A DNA stretch of 64,000 nt. Origin: Actinomycetota bacterium (GTDB taxonomy: Bacteria > Actinomycetota > Geothermincolia > Fen-727 > Anoxymicrobiaceae). The notes beneath the pieces were generated by a model. It had not been told where the DNA came from. It saw only the letters and a program-made list of their open reading frames with translations, and did no database searches. The stretch covers positions 1-64,000 of the forward strand of contig JAHJCO010000045.1 of the NCBI GenBank assembly GCA_018831265.1, read 5' to 3'. The position numbers and the translations under genes were made by a program. Shown piece after piece: positions 25,942 through 34,510 of the stretch (position 1 is the first letter of the stretch; every line of letters starts with the position of its first letter).

Positions 25942-26157
25942 TTGGACGACAGCCCGCGCGCCGATGAGATCGCTTACCTGCAAGCGCTCAAACGACTTAC
26001 TCCGGAGCAACGCCTCGAGCGCGCCCTGGAGCTGAACGAGCTTGCCAGAGACCTGCTGATCCATGCGCTGCGTCGAAGGTTCCCCGAAAAGAGCCCCGAG
26101 GAGCTGCAAGCCCTGTTCCTGGAGCGCCTGGACCTATGTCACAACTCGAACTACTGA
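25942..26157 (+). CDS. Small helical protein overlapping a nucleotidyltransferase gene
   Basis: 71 residues from TTG 25942, with ggggaagg about 10 bases upstream. Sequence is helical and charged (DEIAYLQALKRLTPEQRLER, ALELNELARDLLIHALRRRF, KSPEELQALFLERLDL). Its last 22 bases overlap the following nucleotidyltransferase gene, the arrangement of toxin-antitoxin pairs. I recognise the pattern of a small partner often upstream of such enzymes, but no named family. Divergent from the HPS-RraA operon. Confidence 0.6.
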   Translation: MDDSPRADEIAYLQALKRLTPEQRLERALELNELARDLLIHALRRRFPEKSPEELQALFLERLDLCHNSNY

Positions 26158-26708
26158 AGAAGGTCGTCGACACGCTTGACGAGGCCGGCATCGAGTACAT
26201 GCTCACCGGCGCAATGGTCTCCGCCGCTCAGGGTGTCCCTCGCCTGACCCACGACATCGATGTCGTCGTCGACCTGCGGGAGAATGACGTCGGCTCCCTC
26301 CTCAATGCGTTCAAGCAGCCGGACTACTACCTCAGCGAGGAGAGCATCCGCCAGGGTCTCGCCGATGGGGGTTCCTTCAATCTCGTAGAGCCCTCGACAG
26401 GCAACAAGGTCGACTTCTGGCTGCTGACGGACGAACCGTTCGACAGGTCCCGTTTCTCGCGCCGCTACCGCGAGGAGTTCAAGGGCGTCGGACTCGAGGT
26501 CTCGTCACCAGAGGACACCATCCTGATGAAGCTGAAATGGGCCGAGGATCTCGGCGGCAGCGAGAAGCAGTTCATCGACGCGCTGCGCGTCTACGAGGTG
26601 CAGTTCGAGGTCATAGAACAGGAGTACCTATCCACGTGGGCTGAACGACTGGGGGTAGCCGATTCGCTCGACAGGGTGAGGACCGGGGCAAAACCAGTCC
26701 GGGGCTGA
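26136..26708 (+). CDS. Nucleotidyltransferase (MNT/AbiEii-like)
   Basis: 190 residues. The nucleotidyltransferase core is visible as YMLTGAMVSAAQGVPRLTHD followed by DIDVVVDL: the acidic pair (D-x-D) that binds metal, though the upstream Gly-Ser helix is Gly-Ala. KVDFWLLTDEPFDRSRFSRR supplies the third acidic position, and SPEDTILMKLKWAEDLGGSE is the conserved C-terminal element of DUF6036/AbiEii-type proteins. Such enzymes often act as toxins or antitoxins that modify RNA or partner proteins. It overlaps the 71-residue gene by 22 bases. Confidence 0.75.
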   Translation: MSQLELLKKVVDTLDEAGIEYMLTGAMVSAAQGVPRLTHDIDVVVDLRENDVGSLLNAFKQPDYYLSEESIRQGLADGGSFNLVEPSTGNKVDFWLLTDEPFDRSRFSRRYREEFKGVGLEVSSPEDTILMKLKWAEDLGGSEKQFIDALRVYEVQFEVIEQEYLSTWAERLGVADSLDRVRTGAKPVRG

Positions 26709-26778
26709 CTAATCCCGGCTGAAAAACGTTATTATGGAACGGGATACCTGTTCCTTGTACTGCAGACAGGAGATGGCG

Positions 26779-28068
26779 ATGGCGGAGTCCCGGGACGCGG
26801 TCAAGATAGGCCTGCTGGGATGTGGGACGATAGGGTCCGGCGTCTTCCACCTGGTGCGGAAGAACGCCGCGGGGCTGACCGAGGCGGCCCGCCGCCCGGT
26901 CGAAGTCTCCGGCATACTGGTCAAGGCGATCGACGAAGCGCGGCCGTTCGAGGTCGATACATCGATCATGACCACGGAGGCGTCGAGTCTCCTTGACGAC
27001 CCCGGCATAGACGTATTCATAGAGGTCATGGGAGGCACCGAGCCGGCGCGCTCCTACGCGCTGGAGGTGCTGGGTAAGGGCAGGCACCTGGTCACCGCCA
27101 ACAAGGAGCTAATCGCCCGCCACGGTCGCGAGCTCATGGAGGCCGCGGTCAGGACGGACGCGCAGGTCATGTTCGAGGCCGCCGTGGGTGGCGGCATCCC
27201 CATCGTGCGCCCCATGGAATTGTCCCTGGGCGGCGACGTAGTCAACAAGATACTGGGGATCGTCAACGGCACCACCAATTACATCCTCACCCGGATGAGC
27301 GCCGAGGGGAGCACGTATGCGGAGGCGCTGGCCGAGGCACAGCAGCTCGGGTACGCCGAGGCCGACCCGTCCGCGGACGTGGAGGGTGGGGACGCCGCAA
27401 GCAAGCTGGCCATTCTGTCCTCGATAGCGTTCAAGGCGGGGATCACCTCCGACCAGGTCTACAGGGAGGGCATCTCGAGGGTCAGGCCCGAGGACCTGGA
27501 CAACGCCGCCGAGCTGGGTTACGCGGTAAAGCTGCTCGCCATCGCCGAGCGGGCCGAGGCCGGGGTCAGCGCCAGGGTACACCCGACAATGCTGCCGCGG
27601 AGCCACCCCCTGGCCAGTATCTCCGGCAACTTCAACGCCGTGTTTGTCATCGGGGAGTCCGTCGGCGACCTGATGTTCTACGGCCAGGGTGCGGGCTCTC
27701 TTCCGACCGCCACCGCCATCCTCGGGGACGTGGTGAACGTGGTGCGCACCATGGGAAGCCCGCCGGCTTCCCGGCGCTCGTACTGGTCCCGGCCGGGAGA
27801 GGTCCTGCCGATGGAGGAGGTGGTCTCCCGCTTCTACATGGTGCTGAACGTCGTGGACCGCCCCGGGGTCCTGGCCAAGATCGCGGGCGTCTTCGGTGAC
27901 AACAACGTCAGCCTGGAGAGCGTCGTCCAGAAGGGCATAGGCGACGGCGCTCAGATCGTGCTTATAACCCACGGGGTCGCCGAGAGGAGCTTCCGTGCCG
28001 CCACGGAGGGTCTGGAGAAGCTCGACGTGGTGCTGGAGATCCCAAGCGTCATCCGCGTGGAATCATGA
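26779..28068 (+). CDS. hom: Homoserine dehydrogenase with ACT domain
   Basis: 429 residues from ATG 26779, chosen because AGGAG (26768-26772) then stands 6 bases away; ATG 26773 abuts it. NAD(P) site GLLGCGTIGSG at residues ~10-20, ANKELIARHG, GGGIPIVRPME, GIVNGTTNYIL and AYADPSADVEG-type substrate loop (EADPSADVEGGDAASKLAIL). C-terminal ACT domain from YMVLNVVDRPGVLAKIAGVF suggests feedback by threonine. It reduces aspartate semialdehyde to homoserine and precedes thrC. Confidence 0.95.
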   Translation: MAESRDAVKIGLLGCGTIGSGVFHLVRKNAAGLTEAARRPVEVSGILVKAIDEARPFEVDTSIMTTEASSLLDDPGIDVFIEVMGGTEPARSYALEVLGKGRHLVTANKELIARHGRELMEAAVRTDAQVMFEAAVGGGIPIVRPMELSLGGDVVNKILGIVNGTTNYILTRMSAEGSTYAEALAEAQQLGYAEADPSADVEGGDAASKLAILSSIAFKAGITSDQVYREGISRVRPEDLDNAAELGYAVKLLAIAERAEAGVSARVHPTMLPRSHPLASISGNFNAVFVIGESVGDLMFYGQGAGSLPTATAILGDVVNVVRTMGSPPASRRSYWSRPGEVLPMEEVVSRFYMVLNVVDRPGVLAKIAGVFGDNNVSLESVVQKGIGDGAQIVLITHGVAERSFRAATEGLEKLDVVLEIPSVIRVES

Positions 28069-28095
28069 TCGTCTCCAAGAACCTGGTGGATCGAC

Positions 28096-29178
28096 ATGAG
28101 TGAAGAACCGACGAGGGCGTGGCCGCGCTGGCGGGGCGTCATCGAGGAGTACAGGGAGTTCCTCCCCGTTACGGAGAAGACCCCGGTCATAACCCTGCTC
28201 GAGGGCAATACCCCGCTCCTGGAGGCAAGATACCTCTCCCGCATGCTCGAGCTGGACGTCTACCTCAAGTACGAGGGGGTGAACCCGACCGGCTCCTTCA
28301 AGGACCGCGGCATGACCGTGGCCATGAGCAAGGCCGCCGAGGAAGGAGCGAGGACCGTCATCTGTGCCAGCACGGGCAATACCAGCGCCTCGGCGGCCGC
28401 GTATGCCGCCGCCGCGGGCATAACCTGCGTGGTGCTCATCCCCAGCGGCGCGATAGCGCTGGGAAAGCTCTCGCAGGCGCTCATGCACGGAGCACGGGTC
28501 CTCGCCGTCAACGGCAACTTCGACGACGCGCTGCGGGTCGTGCGCCTGATAGCCGACGAGCACCCGGTGGTCCTGGTCAACAGCCTCAACCCGAACCGCA
28601 TCGAGGGTCAGAAGACCGGGGCCTTCGAGATCTGCGACGTGCTGGGACGCGCGCCTGACGTCCATGCCATCCCGGTCGGAAACGCGGGCAACATCACCGC
28701 CTACTGGAAAGGGTACCGTGAGTACCTGGAGGCGGGCCGGATAGGATCAACGCCGCGCATGCTGGGTTTCCAGGCCGAGGGAGCCGCGCCGATCGTCCGG
28801 GGGCATCCCATCCAGAAGCCCGAGACCATAGCTACCGCCATAAGGATAGGGAACCCGGCTTCCTGGAAGAGCGCCGTGGCGGCGGCGGACGAGTCCGGCG
28901 GCTCGATCGACATGGTCAGCGACGACGAGATACTGGACGCTTATCACCTGCTCGCCTCTGAGGAGGGCCTGTTCGTGGAGCCGGCTTCCGCCGCTTCCGT
29001 GGCAGGACTCATGAAGGCCCGCCGCGCGGGCCTCGTCGACGCAGGTCTGACCGCCGTCTGCATCCTGACCGGGCACGGCCTCAAGGACCCCGAGAGGGCG
29101 GTATCCGAGTCGGGGCGGCCCCCCCTGGTCGAGCCTGCGCCGGAGGCCATCCTGGAGCACCTCGAGGTCAGGACCTGA
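28096..29178 (+). CDS. thrC: Threonine synthase
   Basis: 360 residues, the short class without the N-terminal extension. The PLP lysine lies in [18 protein letters not shown] (residues ~64-81); [19 protein letters not shown] is the phosphate-binding region and [17 protein letters not shown] the cofactor loop. It converts O-phosphohomoserine to threonine. It follows hom by 27 bases; the kinase thrB is not next in line, but apgM-like or GHMP genes elsewhere could supply it. The stop overlaps the next gene (TGATG). Confidence 0.95.
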   Translation: MSEEPTRAWPRWRGVIEEYREFLPVTEKTPVITLLEGNTPLLEARYLSRMLELDVYLKYEGVNPTGSFKDRGMTVAMSKAAEEGARTVICASTGNTSASAAAYAAAAGITCVVLIPSGAIALGKLSQALMHGARVLAVNGNFDDALRVVRLIADEHPVVLVNSLNPNRIEGQKTGAFEICDVLGRAPDVHAIPVGNAGNITAYWKGYREYLEAGRIGSTPRMLGFQAEGAAPIVRGHPIQKPETIATAIRIGNPASWKSAVAAADESGGSIDMVSDDEILDAYHLLASEEGLFVEPASAASVAGLMKARRAGLVDAGLTAVCILTGHGLKDPERAVSESGRPPLVEPAPEAILEHLEVRT

Positions 29179-30380
29179 TGGCGACCTGCCCTCCGTTCAA
29201 GGTGGCCGTGCTGGTCCCAGACGGGGCCGCCGACCGTCCCCTCGACGAGCTCAACGGCAGGACGCCGCTGGAGGCCGCCTCAATCCCCCGCATGGACGAG
29301 GTGGCGCGCCTGGGCCGGATCGGCACGATGGCCACCGTGCCGCCGGGGATGCCTGCCGGCAGCGACGTAGCCAACCTGTCACTCCTTGGCTACGACCCGA
29401 GGACGCACTACGGAGGCCGCGCGCCGATAGAGGCGGCCAACCTGGGCATCGAGATACCTCCCGGCTGGACCGCGTTCCGCTGCAACCTGGTGAGCACCGA
29501 CGGGGAGCGCATGCTCGATTACAGCGCGGGGCACATCGGGGGTGAAGCCGCCGCAGGGGCGGTGGCGAGGTTGCAGGAAGCACTGGGCGACGCGCACACG
29601 CGTTTCTTCCCCGGGAGGTCCTACAGGAACATCGTCCTCGTCGAGGGTGACTTCCGGGCCCTGGAATGCACGCCTCCGCATGACATAACAGGCGAGCTCC
29701 TGGTCGCCCACCTGCCCGGGGGCGACGGGGCCGCCAGGATCATCGACCTCATGGAACGGTCCCGGGAGGCCCTGGCCCCGTCAGCGGACGGCGGACGGCC
29801 GGGGGCGGACATGGTCTGGCTGTGGGGACAGGGGACCGCCATGAAGCTCGAGCCGTTCGCGGAGCTGCACGGCCTCGAGGGCGGAGTCATCAGCGCGGTC
29901 GACCTGGTGTGCGGACTCGGCCTCCTGGCGGGACTGGAGGTCATCGAGGTCCCGGGCATCACGGGCTACCTCGATACCAACTACCGCGGAAAGGGTGCAG
30001 CGGCGGTGGTCGCCCTGCAGGAGCGCGATTTCGTGTTCGTCCACGTCGAGGCCACGGACGAGGCATCGCACATGGGCAGCATCGAGGAGAAGGTAACGGC
30101 GCTCGAGCGCTTCGACGAGTTCGTGGCGGGTCCGGTGCTGCGGTTCCTCAAAGAGGGCGGCCACCCCTACCGCCTGGCCGTCTGCCCGGACCACCCGACG
30201 CTCATAAGCACGCGCACCCACGATCCCGCACCCGTGCCATACGCGGCGTGCGGGGCGGGAATCGAGCCGTCGGGGGCGAACTCGTTCAGCGAGGAGACGG
30301 CGCGCGGGGGAGGGCCCGCTTTCGACGAGGGCTGGAGGATGATGCACCACCTGACGGGCGCCGTCTCGTGGTGCGAATGA
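29178..30380 (+). CDS. apgM: Cofactor-independent phosphoglycerate mutase, archaeal type (ApgM) / ThrB-like family
   Basis: 400 residues of the alkaline phosphatase superfamily. Metal and phosphoserine sites are recognisable: VLVPDGAADRPLDELNGRTP at the start, PAGSDVANLSLLGYDP with the catalytic Ser, EATDEASHMGSIEEKV and CPDHPTLISTRTHDP. The family interconverts 3- and 2-phosphoglycerate; some bacterial members placed after thrC serve as alternative homoserine kinases, so both roles must be considered here. Two genes downstream are enzymes that use 2-phosphoglycerate, which fits the mutase role. It overlaps thrC by one base. Confidence 0.88.
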   Translation: MATCPPFKVAVLVPDGAADRPLDELNGRTPLEAASIPRMDEVARLGRIGTMATVPPGMPAGSDVANLSLLGYDPRTHYGGRAPIEAANLGIEIPPGWTAFRCNLVSTDGERMLDYSAGHIGGEAAAGAVARLQEALGDAHTRFFPGRSYRNIVLVEGDFRALECTPPHDITGELLVAHLPGGDGAARIIDLMERSREALAPSADGGRPGADMVWLWGQGTAMKLEPFAELHGLEGGVISAVDLVCGLGLLAGLEVIEVPGITGYLDTNYRGKGAAAVVALQERDFVFVHVEATDEASHMGSIEEKVTALERFDEFVAGPVLRFLKEGGHPYRLAVCPDHPTLISTRTHDPAPVPYAACGAGIEPSGANSFSEETARGGGPAFDEGWRMMHHLTGAVSWCE

Positions 30381-30381
30381 G

Positions 30382-31197
30382 ATGGGGGGAGTGAGTCCGT
30401 TGAGGGGGCCGAGCCAGCCGTTGAAGATCTGTCACCTGTCGGATATCCACGTCGGCAGCAACCACTTCATATCCAACCTGCTGAACCGGGCCATCCACGA
30501 GATAAACGAGATGGGGCCGGACATCGTGCTGGTGTCCGGAGACGTCACCAATGACGGCTTCCGGCAGCAGTACTCCGCGGTAAGCGCGTACCTCGACAAC
30601 CTCTCCAGCGGGCAGGTGGTGGTCATACCGGGCAACCACGACTCGAGGAACGTCGGTTACGTGCACTTCGAGGACCTCTTCGGCGAGCGCAACAAGGTTG
30701 TACAGGTGCCGGGGCTGACCATGGTCGCAATGGACTCGTCGCAGCCCGATCTCAACGAGGGGCGGCTGGGGCGCCAGAACTACCGCTGGATGGTCGACCG
30801 CTTCGACCGACCCGACGACTTCAAGATAGTCGCCCTTCACCACCACCTCCTGCCTCTACCCGGTACCGGCCGCGAGCGCAACATCATCGAGGACGCCGGG
30901 GACTTCCTGGAGCTGCTGGTGAACGTGGGGGTCGACCTCGTCCTCTCCGGCCACAAGCACGTGCCGCACACATGGCGTTTCGAGGACTTCTTCATAAGCA
31001 ACGCGGGGACGGTCTCCAGCCTGCGGCTCAGGGGCTACGCCGAGCCCTGCTACAACGTGATCGACCTGACGCCCGGGGCCTGCCGCGTCTCGCGCAAGTA
31101 CCCGTTCGGCGAGACCGTCGAGGTGGTCGAGTTCTCCATGACCGAGCACACGCCTTCGAGCCGGAACGACGAGTACTCGAGAAGACTTCTCGAATAA
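30382..31197 (+). CDS. Calcineurin-like metallophosphoesterase (CpdA-like)
   Basis: 271 residues from ATG 30382, right after the apgM stop; TTG 30400 behind GGGGGGAG is an alternative. All metal motifs are intact: SDIHVG (D-x-H), SGDVTNDG (GD), PGNHDSRN (GNHD), LHHHLLP and SGHKHVP (GHxH). No signal peptide, so cytoplasmic. It resembles class III cyclic-nucleotide phosphodiesterases, but its place between apgM and the cyclic-diphosphoglycerate synthetase raises the possibility that it acts on that metabolite (inference). Confidence 0.85.
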   Translation: MGGVSPLRGPSQPLKICHLSDIHVGSNHFISNLLNRAIHEINEMGPDIVLVSGDVTNDGFRQQYSAVSAYLDNLSSGQVVVIPGNHDSRNVGYVHFEDLFGERNKVVQVPGLTMVAMDSSQPDLNEGRLGRQNYRWMVDRFDRPDDFKIVALHHHLLPLPGTGRERNIIEDAGDFLELLVNVGVDLVLSGHKHVPHTWRFEDFFISNAGTVSSLRLRGYAEPCYNVIDLTPGACRVSRKYPFGETVEVVEFSMTEHTPSSRNDEYSRRLLE

Positions 31198-31264
31198 GAC
31201 AAGAGATTTACGAGACAACGTGAGACAAGGGCGCTAGCTGGCAAGAACGGGGTCCGACACGATA

Positions 31265-31337
31265 GGGGTCAGACACTTGCATGCGCTCGATGATGCTGCC
31301 CGAAATATAGACATAGCGCGTGAAATTGTCTGACGCC
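31265..31337 (+). repeat. ~75-nt GGGGTC...GACGCC hairpin repeat, copy 3
   Basis: ggggtcagacacttgcatgc ... gcgcgtgaaattgtctgacg, with gtcagaca (31268-31275) pairing tgtctgac (31327-31334) and inner gcgc pairs. Same outline as copies at 11078 and 14154 (inner gcccgaaa). It separates the phosphoesterase gene from cpgS and reaches to within 16 bases of the cpgS ATG. Confidence 0.7.
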
Positions 31338-31352
31338 TCGGTGAAAAAGACC

Positions 31353-32708
31353 ATGACAAGCAATACAAGAAACACCACAGCGGCCATAGCTCTCATCGAC
31401 GGCGAGCACTACCCGCAGGTGATCGCCGACACCCTGGCCTGGCTGGAGGAGGACGGGCGCTACCGCCTGGTCGCGCTGGTGTTCCTGGGGGGGACCGAGA
31501 AGGTCTCCTCACTGGACAGGTTCGAGTACAGGGGATTGCCGTTGTACGCCGGCGGGGACATGATAGGTAACCTGCGCCGCGCCCTGGATTCGCACCCCGC
31601 CGACGTCGTGCTCGACCTCTCCGACGAGCCGGTGCTCGGCTACCGCGAGCGGTTCCGTCTCATAAGCGAGACGCTGGCGAAAGGGGTCTCCTACCGCGGC
31701 GCCGACTTCTTCTTCCAGGCACCGGCACTGCCCTTCCTGTGCGACAAGGTCTCCATCGGAGTCTGGGGCACCGGCAAGCGGGTGGGCAAGACCTCCCTCG
31801 CGGCGCACGTGGCAAGGCGCCTGGCGGTGCGCGGCCTCCGGCTCTGTATCGTGACCATGGGCAGGGGCGGACCGCGGGAGCCCGAGCTGCTGGGAGCACC
31901 GCCGGAGATCACCGACGAGTACCTCCGAGGCCGCGTTCGCCAGGGCGGGCACGCAGCCTCGGACCACTTCGAGGACGCCATGATGGCCGACGTGGTTGCC
32001 ATCGGCTGCCGGCGCTGCGGGGGCGGTATGGCGGGGGTCCCCTTCTACTCCAACGTCCCCGAGGGAGCCCTGCTCGCCTGCGAGCGGCACTCGGACGTGG
32101 TCCTGTTCGAGGGGAGCGGGGCGGCCAACCCGCCGGTGGGAGTCGACGCGGTGGCGCTGGTGGCTTCCGCGGCCCAGCCGGAGGAGTATCTGCTGGGCTA
32201 CCTGGGTCCCTATCGGCTATTGCGCTCGGACCTCCTTGTGGTTACAATGTGTGAAGATTTTCTGGTATCCAGCGAGAAGCTTCGCAAGCTCATAGATGGC
32301 GTACATGCCATCAATCCCGAGGTCAAGGTCGTCAAGACCATATTCAGACCCAGGCCCCTTGGTGACTTGAGCGGCAGGAGAGTATTCCTGGCGAGCACCG
32401 CCCCGCCGGGGGCCCTGGAGGTGAAGGCGGAGCACCTGGAGACCGTGTTCGGTGCCAGGGTGGTGGCATCAAGCCCGAACCTGGCGGACCGGGACAGGCT
32501 CGCCGCCGACCTCGACGGGGCACGCGACGCCGAGGTGCTGGTGACCGAGTTGAAGGCGGCGGGCGTTGACACCGTATCGGTCTACGCCGAGAAGAATGAC
32601 AAGGAGCTGGTTTACCTCGAGAACGTGCCCGTCGCGCTGGACGGGGACCTCGAGGAGGAGATAGACGGTCTGGAGGCACTGGCACGGAGGCGCCGCGAGC
32701 GCAGGTAA
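31353..32708 (+). CDS. cpgS: Cyclic 2,3-diphosphoglycerate synthetase
   Basis: 451 residues from ATG 31353; GTG 31341 and GTG 31320 are in frame but the latter lies inside the repeat. There is no strong ribosome site. Walker A-like GVWGTGKRVGKTS is at ~130-142; other family blocks are IALIDGEHYPQVI, LVFLGGTEK, VVLDLSDEPVLGYRERFRL, CIVTMGRGGPREPELL, GCRRCGGGMAGVPF and LFEGSGAANPPVGVDA. These match, from memory, the ATP-dependent enzyme of Methanothermus fervidus that closes 2,3-diphosphoglycerate to its cyclic pyrophosphate. The next gene is the kinase that makes the precursor. Cytoplasmic. Confidence 0.9.
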   Translation: MTSNTRNTTAAIALIDGEHYPQVIADTLAWLEEDGRYRLVALVFLGGTEKVSSLDRFEYRGLPLYAGGDMIGNLRRALDSHPADVVLDLSDEPVLGYRERFRLISETLAKGVSYRGADFFFQAPALPFLCDKVSIGVWGTGKRVGKTSLAAHVARRLAVRGLRLCIVTMGRGGPREPELLGAPPEITDEYLRGRVRQGGHAASDHFEDAMMADVVAIGCRRCGGGMAGVPFYSNVPEGALLACERHSDVVLFEGSGAANPPVGVDAVALVASAAQPEEYLLGYLGPYRLLRSDLLVVTMCEDFLVSSEKLRKLIDGVHAINPEVKVVKTIFRPRPLGDLSGRRVFLASTAPPGALEVKAEHLETVFGARVVASSPNLADRDRLAADLDGARDAEVLVTELKAAGVDTVSVYAEKNDKELVYLENVPVALDGDLEEEIDGLEALARRRRERR

Positions 32709-32804
32709 GGTCCGTGCAGGGGTTGGGATCCTCGAAGGCATGTCCCACGTAGAACCTCCCGATACCCGCTACGCGGTATCGAACAACCGGGGAATGGCAA
32801 CCTG

Positions 32805-33815
32805 ATGCCGGAACGGCTGCAGAAGATCATAATAGTGGACGAGGAGCACCACCTGCCTTACTCCAAGGGGCTGATGGCGGTTTCGGTCATGGCCACCGGC
32901 CTGTCGCCCGACATCGCGTACTCGATCGCCGCGGACGTGCAGGAGCAGCTCCGCGGGGAAGGCAACCCCACCGTCACCATGGAGTACGTCCGTGGCGCTA
33001 TCGAGAAGATGCTGGAGAAGCGTGTCGGTCCCCACTACGTCGAGATCTATCGCAAGTGGCAGTCCCTTTCCGAGGTGCACAAGCCGATCATCATACTGAT
33101 GGGTGGCGCCACGGGGGTCGGCAAGTCCACGGTGGCGACCATGCTGGCGGCCAGGCTGGGCATCACGCGCCAGGTTTCCACCGACATCATCAGGGAGGTC
33201 ATGCGCTCACTGCTCGCCCCCCAGCTGGTGCCGTCCCTCTACAGCAGCTCCTTCAACGCCTTCGAGACCCTGCGCCTGCCGCTGCCGCCCTCCACCGATG
33301 AGGTCATCGTGGGGTTCCTGGAGCAGGCGGCCATGGTCTGGGTGGGCATACGCGCCCTGATCGCCCGTGCCGTGGTGGAGCGTACACACTTCATAATCGA
33401 GGGCGCGCACGTGGTGCCGGGTATCGTGGACCCCAGGTTCTTCGAGGACGCCTACGTGGTGCAGCTGGTGCTCGCCGTACCCGATGAAGGCCAGCACAGG
33501 AGCCACTTCGAGATCAGGGAGGTCGAGACGGAGGGCTCCAGGCCCTTCTCCCGCTACATCGAGAGCTTCGAGAACATCCGCAAGATCCAGGAGTACGTCC
33601 TCGAGCTCGCGACCGAGCAGGGCGTGCGGGTGTTCGATTGTGTGAACATGGACGCGACCATCGCGGACGTGCTGGACTACGTTATCAACCAGGTCTTCGT
33701 GGAGTACACGGGCTGCCTGCCGGCCGGGGAGGGAGAGGCGGCCTGCGACGACCGGGTGCGCAGGCTTGGGGACCTCGCGGTAACGGAGCGCTACATCAAG
33801 GGAGGGAACAGGTGA
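32805..33815 (+). CDS. 2-phosphoglycerate kinase
   Basis: 336 residues. Residues 1-85 form an ATP-cone-like domain ([20 protein letters not shown] ... [14 protein letters not shown]), usual for this kinase. The P-loop is [20 protein letters not shown] (~100-119), followed by [18 protein letters not shown] and an Arg-rich lid region ([17 protein letters not shown]). The enzyme phosphorylates 2-phosphoglycerate to 2,3-diphosphoglycerate, the substrate of CpgS. It overlaps the transaldolase-like gene by GTGA. A 96-base gap from cpgS holds a small gatac/gtatc hairpin at ~32760-32780. Confidence 0.9.
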   Translation: MPERLQKIIIVDEEHHLPYSKGLMAVSVMATGLSPDIAYSIAADVQEQLRGEGNPTVTMEYVRGAIEKMLEKRVGPHYVEIYRKWQSLSEVHKPIIILMGGATGVGKSTVATMLAARLGITRQVSTDIIREVMRSLLAPQLVPSLYSSSFNAFETLRLPLPPSTDEVIVGFLEQAAMVWVGIRALIARAVVERTHFIIEGAHVVPGIVDPRFFEDAYVVQLVLAVPDEGQHRSHFEIREVETEGSRPFSRYIESFENIRKIQEYVLELATEQGVRVFDCVNMDATIADVLDYVINQVFVEYTGCLPAGEGEAACDDRVRRLGDLAVTERYIKGGNR

Positions 33816-34459
33816 GGCTGTTCATAGACACCGCCAACGTAGAGCACATACGCGAGATAAACGACTGGGGGGTGCTCGAGGGTGTGACCACCAATCCCAG
33901 CCTCGCGTGCAAGGAGAAACGCAACTACGCCGACTGCGTGGCGGAGATCTGCTCGATCGTGAGCGGGCCGGTCAGCGCGGAGGCGGTGAGCCTGGAGGCG
34001 ACCGGGATGGTGGCAGAGGCCCGCGAGCTCTCGAAGATCGCCCCCAACGTCAACGTCAAGATACCGATGTGCCCCGAGGGCCTCAAGGCCATCAAGGCGA
34101 TCTCGTCCGAGGGGATACAGACAAACTGCACGCTGGTGTTCTCGGCCAACCAGGCGATGCTCGCGGCGTCCGCCGGAGCGACGTTCGTGAGCCCTTTCCT
34201 GGGGCGCCTGGACGACATCGGGAACGACGGGCTCAGGGTGCTGGCCGAGATAGTCGAGATCTACGAGTACTACGGGATCGAGGCGCAGGTCATCTCCGCC
34301 TCGCTCCGCCACCCGCAGCACGTCATCGGCTCGGCCCTGGCGGGGGCCCATATATCGACCATTCCCTACGACGTCTTCAAGGCGATGGTGAAGCATCCGC
34401 TCACCGACATAGGGATCGAGCGTTTCCTTGCCGACTGGGAAAAGATCAAGGACCTGTAG
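33812..34459 (+). CDS. Transaldolase / fructose-6-phosphate aldolase-like protein
   Basis: 215 residues from GTG 33812 with GGAGGG 5 bases upstream; this is the short single-barrel class. Text: [52 protein letters not shown] with the Schiff-base Lys in [19 protein letters not shown] and [11 protein letters not shown]. The family transfers dihydroxyacetone units (transaldolase) or cleaves fructose 6-phosphate. With HPS-RraA and RpiB it fits a non-oxidative pentose supply. Start overlaps the kinase stop. Confidence 0.9.
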   Translation: MRLFIDTANVEHIREINDWGVLEGVTTNPSLACKEKRNYADCVAEICSIVSGPVSAEAVSLEATGMVAEARELSKIAPNVNVKIPMCPEGLKAIKAISSEGIQTNCTLVFSANQAMLAASAGATFVSPFLGRLDDIGNDGLRVLAEIVEIYEYYGIEAQVISASLRHPQHVIGSALAGAHISTIPYDVFKAMVKHPLTDIGIERFLADWEKIKDL

Positions 34460-34510
34460 GTATGACTCGAACGAGAACGTCCGCGCGAAACCCGAGGAGG
34501 TAACCAGGAG

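Noticed and set aside
26709..26778. T-box or amino-acid riboswitch before hom
   Set aside because: Only 70 bases separate the genes and no T-box, terminator or attenuator structure is visible.
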